From: Karstenula rhodostoma CBS 690.94
Taxonomy: Eukaryota; Ascomycota; Dothideomycetes; Pleosporales; Didymosphaeriaceae
DNA: 64,000 bases
Direction of reading: 5' to 3'
NCBI GenBank assembly: GCA_010093485.1
Contig: MU001511.1
Location: 590,651-654,650 of the forward strand
Shown here: piece by piece, positions 14,307-25,689 of the stretch
Numbering within the stretch: the first letter of the stretch is position 1
Layout of the letters: every line of letters starts with the position of its first letter
Translations under genes and position numbers: made by a program
The notes under the pieces: model-generated
Databases searched by the model: none
Seen by the model: the letters and a program-made list of their open reading frames with translations, nothing else
What the model was told of the DNA's origin: nothing

Positions 14307-14475
14307 TAGAAGGCCTTCTATAGACTCTAAATCTTACCTAAGCTATAGTAGAAAGAATTTACTATAATACTTAAAAGTATAGGTTTTACTATAATTCTAT
14401 ATAAACTATACTATATAATTAAGGATAGTATTATTATTTTCTTTTATATAGATAATATTATTATTACTTATTATT
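14307..14475 (+). pseudogene. copia reverse transcriptase remnant (copy 1)
   Basis: The plus-strand frame starting near 14310 reads as the conserved Ala-Leu-Tyr-Gly-Leu-(Arg/Lys)-Gln-x-Pro-(Arg)-Leu-Trp block. It is followed by a Leu-Lys-Ser-x-Gly-Phe-Thr segment, a charged turn, and Ile-Ile-Phe-Phe-Tyr-Val-Asp-Asp-Ile at about 14430-14462, with Trp and Gln codons now stops and the second catalytic Asp now Asn. This is the palm/thumb core of Ty1/copia reverse transcriptases. Non-functional. Confidence 0.85.
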
Positions 14476-15294
14476 AAATAAAGGAGATAGTAGTAACTAA
14501 AATAGTAAAGCTACTTAAATAAAAATATATTATAATTAGAGGAGATAATCTATAATAGTTTCTTAGTATAGAGGTTATCTAAAAATAAAACTAGTAACTT
14601 ATATAATTATTATAGACCTTATATATTAAGAAGATTTAATAATTAGTAAATAAAACTAATTACTACTATAATATACCTATAGCTAGTATAGAGCTTAAAT
14701 CTTAAAAAGGTCTAGTCTTACTATTAGAGATTAATAAGTATTAATAAAAAATTAAATTACTACTATTTATAATAGTTATAATATAACTAGATATTACTTT
14801 TACTATATTATAGTTAGCCTAGTTTCTATTAAATCTAGACTAAGTATATTAAAATACTACTAATAGAGTATTATTATATCTTTTAGCTACTAAATATAAG
14901 GGTCTATAGCTTAGAAGTAGATTATACCTCTAGATTACTAGTAATATCTTATTTACTAATAATATAATTAATAGAAAAAGTTTATAGGGCTATATAATTA
15001 AGTTATTTAATAGCCTAATAGTATAGAGGGTAAATAAATAAAATACTATTACTATCTCTATAATAGAAGTAGAACTACTTACCTTATTATAGGTAGCTAA
15101 GAAAGCTATCTATATTTTAAGATTATTAAGGGAGTTTAGAATTATATTACCTAGCTCTATAATTATAATATAATATAATAATTAATAGATAATTTACTTA
15201 ATAACTTAGAAAGTATTAAAACTCTAGACTAAGCTCTAATATATTAATATCTATAATTACTAGCTATAATAAAAAGTCTCTATAGGAATAATTA

Positions 15295-15375
15295 CTATTA
15301 AGTATATTAAGTTAGCTAAAATAATTACTAATAGACTTATAAAGGTACTACTAGTAAATAAATAACTAGACTTTC
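15295..15375 (+). pseudogene. copia RNase H C-terminal remnant (copy 1)
   Basis: The frame reads Ile-Lys-Tyr-Ile-Lys-x-Ala-x-(Met/Ile)-x-(Ala)-(Asp)-x-Leu-(Thr)-Lys-x-Leu, the highly conserved end of copia polyproteins (the I-x-Y-V...A-D-x-L-T-K-x-L motif). It lies about 140 bp before the polypurine tract, as it should. Confidence 0.75.
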
Positions 15376-15510
15376 TTAACTAGCTTAAATTAATTAATAT
15401 AGAAAATTAAAAGGTAATAAATACTATACTATTTAAAGAAATCTAAGACTACTTTTACTAAGTATTCTAAGCTATTACTTATAATCTAGCTTAAATAACT
15501 AGGGGGTACT

Positions 15511-15524
15511 AAGCTAAGGGGGTA
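15511..15524 (+). other. copia copy 1 polypurine tract
   Basis: AAGCTAAGGGGGTA directly precedes the 3' LTR. Its reverse complement stands at the same place in copy 2 (4856-4869). This site primes plus-strand DNA synthesis in LTR retrotransposons and fixes the element's orientation. Confidence 0.75.
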
Positions 15525-15811
15525 TATTAGATTATATATATATATTATTACCTATAGTATAGTATACTTACTATTATAGTAAATTATAGTAACTACTAGT
15601 AGTAGTAGGTAGTAAGTATAAAAGGAGAGGTTAGGATATTTTATACTATTAGGACTAGTATAGGGTACTAAGGCACTATTTAAGAATATATCTTAGCTAG
15701 ACTTAGAATAATTAATTAATTATAATAATTTATATAATTATATAATATATAACTAACCTATCTATATCTATAGTTTATAGTAATCTATTATTATTTATAG
15801 TGGATCTAATA
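15525..15811 (+). repeat. copia copy 1, 3' LTR
   Basis: 287 bp, begins TATTAGATTATATAT and ends GGATCTAATA. It is followed by the ACTAT target duplication and then by the continuation of old copia copy 3. Confidence 0.9.
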
Positions 15812-16781
15812 ACTATAATATTTTTTATAAAATTATTAAAAATAATTATATTATCTATAGTCTCTATATAGCCTTACCTCTTAATAGTAAATATTATATA
15901 ATTATATTTAGCTAGCTAGAGGTTTTATTTAGTTAACCTCTTAGTATTTTAGATAATATATAGATATTTATATTATACTTATAGTTTTACTTTTTTATTA
16001 TTAACTCCTACCTTTTTTATAATAAGGAGGATCTATTCTTTATATAGTTTTTTAGAAAAGTAATAAATACTAAATAAATTAGCTATAATAGAACTTTATA
16101 AGTATAATATAAGCTTTTCTATTCTTTATACCTCTATATAATATTTTATTAGTTCTATTTTATACTAATTAGATTATAGTTTATAGTATTTAACTTATAA
16201 GTTCTATTATAACTTTTATATATTTATAAGAATATATAGGCTATTTAGTATTAGATTATTATTATATATAAATTAATATAGGTCTAGTAACTATAGTACT
16301 TATAATTATAGCTTTAATACCTTATTATTAGTTAGGTTAAATATATACTATACTTAGTTAGCTTTTACTTATATTTCTAGTGCTATTAACTATTCTATAT
16401 ACTATATAAAGGTAGTAAAAAAGGTCTTTATAGATCTAATAGGTAGCGCTATATTATTTAGTATATATAGTTAGTAATAAAGTAGTAAAACTCTTAATTA
16501 TTAGATCTATTATAAATAATAATAAATTACTATAAACTATAAATATAAATAGATTAATTATATATTATATATTTATATAAATTATTATAATTAATTATTC
16601 TAAGTCTAGCTAAGATATACTTTTAAATAGTACCTTAGTACCCTATACTAGTTTTAATAGTATAAAATATTCTAGCCTCTTCTTTTATACTTACTACCTA
16701 CTATTACTAGTAGTTACTATAACTTACTATAATAGTAAATATACTATACTATAGATAATAATATATATATATAATCTAATA
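15812..16781 (-). mobile_element. Older copia element (copy 3), fragment C with 5' LTR
   Basis: 15817-16498 matches 9140-9815 of copy 2 in the same orientation. 16499-16781 is its 5' LTR (283 bp, TATTAGATC...CTAATA). This is the right-hand end of the oldest copia copy. Its 3' LTR and about 1.5 kb of its body should lie left of the window, beyond the gypsy insertion. Confidence 0.87.
16499..16781 (-). repeat. copia copy 3, 5' LTR
   Basis: It aligns with the four other LTRs in the window, begins TATTAGATC and ends ATCTAATA. The downstream flank (ATAAT...) is the first sequence outside the copia nest. Confidence 0.85.
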
Positions 16782-19700
16782 ATAATTCTTATACCTTTTT
16801 TAAAGTATATAATCTATTTTTATATTATAGAGGAACTATTTAGTAAGCCTAATCTATTATATTATTATCTTATCTATATTAGGTTAGTATTACTATAATA
16901 ATAAGAGAGCTATAACTTACTACTAGATTTCTTAAGGAGCCCTTTAAGCTAGTAAATAATATAGTTAATTATTATTATTTATAACGAATAAAGTAAGGAA
17001 GTAAACTATTATAGTAGAGCTTTTATATAGCTAGCTAAACCTTAGAGCTATATATTACCTAATTAGGATAGAGAATTTTAAACTTTTTATTAGTTAAAAA
17101 AAAGTATTTTATATATTCTAATTAGTTCTTAAAACGCGATATAATAATATTTCTCTAAATACTAATATAACTAATATATTATCTATAACTACTCTAGCTA
17201 TAGAATATTAAACTTAGCTATATATTTTTAAATATTTATTTAGTATATAATCCTTCTTTAAGTATTAGTCTAGCCTAATACTAACTAATACTTTAAAAAC
17301 TTAAAATCTTCTTTTTAACTTAATTTAACTTTATCCCTTATTTATCTTTTTACTATAATACTATTATAATACTTAATTTTAATAATACTCCTAGTAGTCT
17401 TATACTATCTCCTTTATTTACTTTAATATTCTCTAAAATATTTTATATCTATAGAATACTATCTATATCTTTTATTTCTATAGTACTTCCTAATACTTTC
17501 TAATAGAGTAGAAGTTCTTCTAGTACTAAAGTGTCTATTATATATAATATAAATATATTTATCTAGAATAATATTATAACTATAATAGATAGAATAAAGT
17601 ATAGATATCTTTTCTTATTATTATTTTAACTAATATTAATAGGGATTTATAGGTACTATTACCCTCTAAATTTATTTATTCTAAAGTTATAATACTATAT
17701 CCTTCTATATTAAAAAATATACTATTATTCTATATATCTTTACTAGCTAATTTATTATATTTTACTATAGATACTATATAATACTCTCTTTATAATATTT
17801 TACTTCCTTATTAATATACCTTTCTTAAATATTATATAATTATTATAGGATAGTATTAGTAGTATAAGGAGTATTTTAATAATTCTAACTAAGAGTATAT
17901 TCTCTTTTATAAGGTTCTAGAGCTCTAGGAATAAACTAAGTAATACCTTTATAAAACTAAGTAATTTAAGTCTATTATAAAAGATATTATTCTCCCTTTC
18001 TTTTAAAATTATATAGATAATAGTAAATAAAAGTATTTCCTCCTATAATAGATTATATTTCTAAATTAGTATAAAATAAACTTTTAAAATAGATTAATTA
18101 TACTTTATCTTTTTTTTTTTATATATATCCTTACCTAATACCTAAACTAATACCTACTTTATAAATATATTTTTATATTATACTATCTATTCTAGCTATA
18201 TACTATCTCTTTATTAATTAGTAATAGTAGACTAGGGACCTATACTATTTTATTATAAATATAGTTATCTACTTAATTTAGTTCTTAATATCTTTATAAA
18301 TAGAAAACTAAAGAAATACTATATATATTATAAATAAAAATATTCTTTACTAATTTCTATTATATCTCTTTCTAAATACTATATTATTAGTAGGCCTACT
18401 AATACTATAATCTAATTATATTCTATACTTTATACTCTATTATTTTTACTAAGTTTTTTATAACTTTTTATTCTAATAAGACTAACCCTATAAAGATTAT
18501 TTTAGAATAGCTATTATTTATTATATAAGGCCTATTAGATCCCTCTTCTAATATTCTCTTTTAGGCTAAATATAATATAATTAATATTATATACTCCTTT
18601 ACTATTATATATAGAGGATTTAGATATAAAATCTATTTAATTTATAATAATATAAATATCTATCTAGCCTACTTCTATATCCCTAAGTCTATAGGTATTA
18701 GATAAGGTATTAGACTTTATCTCCTCTAATAGTTCTATACCTAATTATAGTAATAAAAGTAGTAAAGATAAATTTAGTAGTAGGAACCTCTTTATAGAGG
18801 ACTTTATAACTACTAAAAACTAAATATATTAGTAGAATTCTTTTATTTAGTAACCTTTAGATTCTATAAATTTAGACTATCTATAGAAATCTATACTTCT
18901 ACTTAAAGAATTAAACTATATATTAGTATTCTATTAGGAGCTTAAGAATATTTAAATAAGTATTTACTCTATCTATAATTACTAGTAGTTTAACCTCTAT
19001 ATTATCTAGAGAGAGTATAATAACTATTACTAGAATTAGATAAAAAATAATAGACTAGATTTTATTCTATTATATAGAAGTAGAAATAATATAGACCTAG
19101 GGCCTCTACTTTTATTATTACTACCTTTTACTAATATAAAAGAATATTTACTTACTTAGGTCTAAATTACTATAGAGATATATACCTATAAGGGGGCCTA
19201 ATACTATTATTATAGTTATATTTATAACTTTACTATTAATATAGTAATACCTTTTTCTTAACTTCTATAGTTTCCTTAAGAGGTTAAGATTATTATTCTA
19301 AAGCCTATCTAGACTAAGGGGGATAACTTAGATTAGATTAATTATTAATTTAAAAAGGATTATTATATATACTATTCTATTATATAGTAATAGCTTCTAT
19401 TTCTAATTATTTATTATTCTAATTACTAAGATATTATTATTAACTATAAAACTCTTATATCCCTTTCTATTAATAGTTCTATTAAATAATAACTAGAGAT
19501 TTTTTATTTTAGTTTTAAAAATTCTAGTTCTAATTAAATAACTAATACTATATTTAATATCTCCTTTAGCTAGTAGTTTTATCCTTTAAATATAAATAGT
19601 ATACTACCTAGTACTACTTTTATATAAAGAAGAGGTAAGAGTATATATAATAGTAATAAAGAGGCTAGTACTAAAGATAATATATATAAGAATAAAAATA

Positions 19701-20239
19701 AGCCTCTAAAAGTTTTAACTATATCTAATTTAGATATAGCTACCCCTAAGTTTAAATCTCTTTAGAACTAAATTTATTCTTATACTAGCTATATTTACCT
19801 TTCTATAGGAGCTATTTACTTAATACTAATTACTAAGTTTACTAGAAGTATTTACTATCTAAGTCTTATATTCCCTTTACTATACCTTACTAGTATAGGT
19901 AATTATAATAAGTTTTATCTATAAGAAGTTAATCTTATTATCTATATATATTACCTTTTTTATTATAAAGATAGATATTTTACTTACTATTCTTAATTTT
20001 AATTTACTCTATTTAATATAATAATATAAAAGGTATTTATAATATAGACTAGTTTTATAGTTAGGTAAGATATTAATAATTTTCTATTATAGGTTAAGGA
20101 TATTTAGACTACCTTTTAAGGGCCTAATTAAAGAGTATTACTAATTAACTCTATTATTTATATAGGTACCTAGCTCTAGGAAATATAGCTATACTAGTAA
20201 TAAAAAAGTAGAAAGTTTAATATTATAATAAGTTATTAT
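16782..20239. other. AT-rich RIP-degraded sequence, unassigned; may include the Helitron N-terminal part
   Basis: No recognisable gene. The composition is as in the rest of the block. Fungal Helitron proteins have a long N-terminal region before the Rep domain, so the right-hand part of this stretch, perhaps from about 18.7 kb, may belong to the Helitron that follows. I cannot identify its start, and the 5'-TC terminus of a Helitron cannot be picked out in such sequence. Confidence 0.6.
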
Positions 20240-20259
20240 AACCTTAACTACCTAATATC

Positions 20260-20590
20260 TACCTAATACTTTCTAAATTAAGTAGTTAAAAAGCCCTATT
20301 TTATTTATTACTTTCTCTACTACTAATAACTTTTAGTATAATCTCCTCTAGTTTATATTATAATTTAAGGAGTAGTAAGTAGTAACTTTAAATATATAGA
20401 GGAGACTTACTTAGAATTTTCTAAAAGAATATCCTTATATTATAGCTTATTATTTCTATATTTAATTTACTATATTTAAAAAATATATTTTTATCCCTTT
20501 TTTTAATATCTAGAACTCCTAGAATTACTATAAATAGTAGAGGTATAGGAGTACCTATAACTATAGGTTCTACTATATTAGTAATACTCT
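20260..20590 (+). pseudogene. Helitron Rep (HUH) domain remnant
   Basis: The frame reads Phe-Phe-(Ile)-Thr-Phe-Ser at about 20,300, then a region like Tyr-Pro-x-Ile-x-Ala-(His/Tyr)-(Tyr)-Phe (about 20,427-20,460). Near 20,512-20,580 it reads Trp-Asn-x-Tyr-Glu-Trp-Gln-x-(Arg)-(Gly)-Ser-x-His-x-His-Gly. The two histidines of the HUH metal site now read TAT (Tyr) at about 20,550-20,565 and Trp and Gln codons are stops. This is the nuclease that cuts and joins Helitron ends. Inactive. Confidence 0.82.
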
Positions 20591-20899
20591 AGATTTAGAT
20601 CTAGAATTAGACCCTTTAGCTATAAAGGCTAATATTAAATACCTAGCCTAATACTAGTCTAATACTATTTTAGTAATTTATCCTAAACTAATATAATCTA
20701 ATAGTATTATTATTCTAATTAATACTATAATACTATTATTACTTTTTTTTATAGAAATAAAGTTTAATAATTAGAAACTATTATTAATTTTTATTTAATA
20801 TTATATATACTAATATATTTCTAGTTACTATCTTTAGAAGAATACTACTATAGGAGAGAAAACTTATAAATTTAGGACTCCTTAGCCTATTTATTTATA

Positions 20900-21260
20900 C
20901 CCTACTTTTATTATTTCCTCTAGGAAGTAATATAGACGCTTTAAACCTATTTATAATTATATATAACTTAATCCTTTCTATTCTATATTAGTATTAAACT
21001 AGAGGGCTAATACTAATATTTAAGTCTATACTAGTATAGCTAGTATAACTTAGTATATTAGTATATATACCTTAAAAGCTAAAGAATATACTATTTCTTA
21101 TATAAACCTTATAATATCTATTCTTTCCTACCTAAGTAAAAATTATACTCTTACTTTATTTATATCTAAGCTTATAAATAAAATAATTAGGGAAAGAGAC
21201 TATTTAGCCTAAGAAGTTATATATATACTATTTAGCTTTCTACTTATATAGTCTATATAG
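20900..21260 (+). pseudogene. Helitron Rep-helicase linker remnant
   Basis: The plus frame matches the conserved part after the Rep domain in fungal Helitrons: a Cys-(Arg)-Phe-x-x-Pro-(Arg) start, a stretch ending Leu-Asn-x-(Arg)-Ala-Asn-Thr-(Asp)-Ile-Gln-x-(Cys)-Thr-Ser, and Tyr-Ile-x-x-Tyr-x-(Ser)-Lys-Ala-Glu. It ends with a Leu-x-Asn-Lys-x-Ile-x-Glu-Arg-Asp-x-x-Ala-Gln-Glu-Val segment at about 21,165-21,220. The match is long and collinear, which makes the Helitron call firm. Confidence 0.8.
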
Positions 21261-21999
21261 GTTATAATAAGTATTAATTACTAGCTTAAAAAAGTATAGT
21301 CTACTATATTCTTTTTTTATTAAATCTAATAGATAAATAAAGAAGAATTTAATTCTAATAGTATTCTATTTTAGAATAAAAAGTTAATACTCTAAAGATA
21401 TAAGGAATACCTATCTATACTTAATAACCTCTACTATATTAACTTCCTTCTATATTTTAATTATAAGAGTAAAATCCCCTCTAGGTAATTTAGGGCTAAA
21501 TTATATATTCTATTTTATTATTTATAGTACTCTTCTATATTAGATCTAGCCTACTTCTATTATATTAAGTTTATATTTTATTATTCCTTCTAGTATATAG
21601 ATAATATTTATAACTTTTAGAGATAGTTATTTAAAACTAATATTAAGGCCTATTACTATTATTATATATATTATACCTATAAGTATATTAATTATTATAA
21701 AGATAATCTTAATTAGGTAGAGATAAAGGACCTAGAACTTAAAGAAATACCTATTTAAGACTAATTTAAGTTAGATAAGCTAGTAGCTTAAGAACCTACT
21801 ATTAATAGTAAACTAGTTAACTAAAATATACTAGAGTCTAGGTCTATTAATTATATTAAGGACTAGAATACTAAGAAATATAATAATTACTAGAACCTAA
21901 GTAATTTAATCTACTAGAAGTAGTTAATCTAGGAGTATCCTATTACTAGAGTAAAATAGCCTAATACTAACCCTAATACTCTAGCTATTTAATAAAGGA

Positions 22000-23335
22000 T
22001 TACCTTTAATATAGTAATAAACTATTTTAAGGTAATTCTTAGTAAAAGGGTATTATTATAGCTTCTTATTAATTTTAATAGAAAAGCTAGTACTAGTAAA
22101 ACCTATATTATTAAAATAATTTTAACTTATCTTAATTAACTAGCTAAGAAAGTAAGTATACTATCTCTTATTATTTAATCTATATCTACTAGAGTTACTA
22201 TATTCCTAATTAATAGCTAAATAATTAATAGTCTTTTCTAGATTCTAATTATATATATAGGAGGGATTATACTACTACTACCTATTACTACTTTATAGTA
22301 GTTATAGTTTACTTTCTTCTCTATATACTATCTTATTATTAATAAAAAGTCTATAGTTAGTTTTAATATACTAGCTTAGATTAGTATCTAACTTAGTAAG
22401 ATCTATTTTTAATTTATATATCTCCCTTTTACTAGCCTAAATATTATTATATCTAGAGACTTTTACTAGCTACTATTTATTACTTAGTAATCTTTATATA
22501 ATCTATTACTAAGTAAAGGACCTATTAATACCTATATAAAGTAGCTCTACTAGTAATTCTTAAAAACTATTATTCTTAATACTATTTAATACTAATAAGG
22601 AGATAGTAAGGCTAACTTTTAGAATACCCTCTTATAACTTTAAGTTAATAAAAGTACTTAGTAGGACTAGTTACTATTCTAAACTTATTATAAGGCTATT
22701 CTTTTAAATTTAGAAATAAATACTTTCTATAATTCTATATACCTTTATACTAAGTACTATAAAGTTAATATAATTAATTATAATTATTTTTAAAACTAAT
22801 ACTAGCTAGAATTAGTTTACTATACTAAATATAATAATCCTATATATATAATAATACTATTAATAGAAGCTAGTAATTTAGAGAGTAAACTTCTTCTTTC
22901 TATTAGTACTAAAGTTATACTTCTAGCTAATATTTAGACTAAGTATAGTCTTATTAATAAAGCTATTAGTAAGATTAATAATATTATATAATATCTAGCT
23001 ACTATAGACTATATAAAGGAACCCCTTTTAACTATTTTTATTATTTTTAATTAGTATATAGGGTCTAGTCTATATACTATAGAAGTAGGTAAGATAGTTA
23101 TACCTATCTTTTTTATATCTTATAAGTTTCTTTATAACTAGGTAGTTATTATATAGGTCTAGTTTCCTTTTTATTTAGTATAGGCTATTATAGTATATAA
23201 GTTCTAAGGTTTTAATTTTATTTTAGCTAGAATACTTATATCTAGAAAGAAGGACTTTATTACTAATTTATTATATATTATCTTATTATATATATAAAGT
23301 ATTAAAGGCTTTATATTTAAGACTTCTTTTTCTTT
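22000..23335 (+). pseudogene. Helitron Pif1-type helicase remnant
   Basis: Motifs in order: Walker A reading G-x-(A)-(G)-T-(G)-K-T at about 22,083-22,103; a Thr-(Gly)-x-(Ala)-Ala-Phe...Ile-Asn-(Gly)-x-Thr-Ile-x-Ser-Leu-Phe block at about 22,190-22,240; Walker B reading Ile-(Asp)-(Glu)-Lys-Ser-(Met)-Val at about 22,336-22,357; Ser-(Gly)-Asp-Phe-Tyr-Gln-Leu-(Pro) at about 22,449-22,475. Near 23,175-23,330 the C-terminal signature Ala-(Ile)-Thr-(Val)-(His)-Lys-(Ser)-Gln-Gly ... Leu-Tyr-(Val)-x-Leu-Ser-Arg-x-x-Ser-Ile-Lys-Gly-Phe appears. Brackets mark residues changed by RIP-type mutation. Many stops; dead. Confidence 0.85.
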
Positions 23336-23340
23336 CTAGT

Positions 23341-25111
23341 ATCTAAGGTCTAAAAATAGGAAATATATAAAGGTAAAAAAAAAGGATAAATAATAGAGGT
23401 TAAATTAGTTACTTTTATATTTAGGGACTATCTTTTAGCTATTATAAGGCCTAATACCTTTTAGTATATTTAATACTATACCTTTTACTAATTTATTACC
23501 TAGTTCTTATTCTTAATACTATAAAGTATATTTATAATCTAATCTATATTATTAGATAGATTCTCCTTATTACTAAATACTATATCTAGAATATAAGTAG
23601 CCTCTTTACTAGTAAATCTACTTACTCTAAATATATAGTTCCTAACTTATTAGTAATACCTAATATTATAGCTAATATTTTATTTATAAAGTAGAGTATA
23701 GTATATATTTTTTATATAGACTAGAAAGTAATAGAGTAATACTCTCTTTATATATATTCTAGTATATTATATAAACTATAGATTAGTAAAAAAAGCTAGT
23801 AAATTAGGTTATATAGAATAGACTAATAAATACCCTCTCCTACTTAGACTATAGAATTATAAATAGTAAATAAGTAATTCTTAAAATCTTATATATAGAG
23901 AGATATTATATAGCTAATAAGATTACCTTATATAGTATATAATATTATATTAAATTAGTTAAAAATACTATAGTTTAAATAGAAATTTATTTTTATACTT
24001 TTTTAAGTTAATATTCTTTTTATTAGAATTAGATTCTAAACTTATATATCTAATCTAGCTAGTATCTATTTAATTTATATCTAGTAAATATTAGTAAGGT
24101 ATTAGTTTTAGAATATTTATATACTTATAAATAGGAGATCTTTATTCTATAAATTATTAAAAAAGGTCTTAAAACCCTAATAAAGATAGTTCTACTTTTA
24201 ATATAGAGTTTTAAAGTATTTAGTAGTTTTATCCCTTATAATAATCTAAGTATTAAGTATAGTTATATTCTTAATACTAATCTTAATATTAAAAACTTCT
24301 TATCTAAAGGCCTTTTAGTTTACTTTAACTTTTTTTTTTTTATTTCTTTTAAGAATAGTAGATAGGTTAAGTAATTACTAGTCTAAAGTTTTTAATAATA
24401 AGACTCTAGTATTAGTTAAGATATTAAATAGTTAAATAGATATTAGTATTATTAGAGTTAGAATAAGAAAACTAAAAATATTAAAATACTAAACTTATTT
24501 CTCTATAAATTACTTAGCCTTAATTTTACTAATATCTTAGCTAGTATAGACTACTATTTTATAGTATTAAGTAGTTTTAGTATTAAAGCTATTAAATATA
24601 TTAGTACCTAATACTATTTAATACTTTTTTAACTTACTATATTATATTATATATATTATTTAACTAGATATATAACTATTTTAGTATATTAGACTAGTCT
24701 CTTATTAGTAGCTAATTAATAATTAGCTATATAGCTAGTAGGAAGGTATTCTTTTAAAATTTAAAGTAATATATATTATCTACTATTTTATTATATTCTA
24801 TAATAAGCTCTTTACTAGTTTTTTTTATTTAAGTAATTATATTTTTTTTTATACTTTTATTTAAAGAGTATTCTTTAGTACCTTTATATTACTTAATATT
24901 AGATAGGTCTACTATAGTAGAGGTATTAGGTAAGTATTAGATATAAGGTAATAGGTAGATATTAGATATAGGATAAGTAATTATATAGTCCTATAATATA
25001 GAGTATAGAAAAAAGGTAATAAAAATAAATAAAAAAAGTTATTAATAAATATTATAAGTAAACTTTATATAATTAAACCCTACTATTATATATCTATCTA
25101 TTAAGTACTTA
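23341..25111. other. AT-rich RIP-degraded sequence, unassigned
   Basis: No recognisable gene or repeat. It may include the 3' non-coding end of the Helitron. Short poly-T runs occur (24,330-24,342 and around 24,840). Confidence 0.6.
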
Positions 25112-25480
25112 TACTATAAATACTAAGGTATCTTTACTTACTTAAGTAAAAGTAAATATATCTTACTTAAAAATAAGAATATTTTATTACTTTTTTTACT
25201 ATATAAACTAATACTATCTAATACCTTATATATACTTAAAATAGCTTAAATATATTAAGTTTTTATAAAATTAGAATATATTTACTTTTTATTTTTACTA
25301 TAAATACTAAGGTACCTTTATAACTTATTTATTAAAGTAAAGATAAATATACTTTACTTAAAAGTAGAAATATTCTATTATTTTTTTTACTATATAGACT
25401 AATACTACTTAATATCCTATATATACTTATAATAGTTTAAATAGGTTAAGTTTTTATAAATATAGAGCTCTTTTTCTAAT
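25112..25480 (+). repeat. Tandem duplication, two units of about 184 bp
   Basis: The first unit (about 25,112-25,295) and the second (25,296-25,480) both start TACTATAAATACTAAGGTA. They share a middle TTTTTTTACTATAT segment and both end AAGTTTTTATAAA. Differences are mostly transitions. Two copies only; function unknown. Confidence 0.75.
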
Positions 25481-25689
25481 TTATTACCTTTTACTTTTAT
25501 TTTTTTCTAGTTTACTTTTACTTATATTATATATATATACTAAGTAAGTCTATTATATAATTTATATAAGTATTATAGTTTCTACTCTTTTATTCTCTCT
25601 TTTCTTTACCTTAATACTATAAACTATTAACCCTCTTTAATTAATCCTATCTATAAATAATTTTTATAAGTTTACTAGTATAGTACTAT

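Larger units (their letters stand above)
10278..15811 (+). mobile_element. Full-length Ty1/copia element (copy 1), RIP-degraded
   Basis: A complete 5534-bp element. Its two LTRs are 287 bp each (10278-10564 and 15525-15811), start TATTAGATTA or the like and end TCTAATA/TTTAATA. Identical 5-bp target duplications ACTAT flank it (10273-10277 and 15812-15816). The polypurine tract AAGCTAAGGGGGTA lies at 15511-15524. Read on the plus strand with RIP in mind, a Ty1/copia reverse transcriptase (14,307-14,475, YVDD at 14445-14456) and an RNase H C-terminus (about 15,298-15,375) are recognisable. The gag and integrase parts are too altered for me to place. The element is inserted in old copy 3. Confidence 0.92.
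20240..23340 (+). mobile_element. Helitron (rolling-circle transposon) RepHel remnant, RIP-degraded
   Basis: Three blocks in one orientation and the correct order match fungal Helitron RepHel proteins once C-to-T and G-to-A changes are allowed for. They are the end of the Helitron-like N domain with the Rep HUH motif (about 20,260-20,590), the linker region following it (about 20,900-21,260), and a Pif1-type superfamily 1B helicase (about 22,000-23,335). Helitrons transpose by rolling-circle replication using the Rep nickase and the helicase. The ends (5'-TC, 3' hairpin and CTRR) were not found, so the boundaries given are those of the recognisable coding sequence only. Confidence 0.85.
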
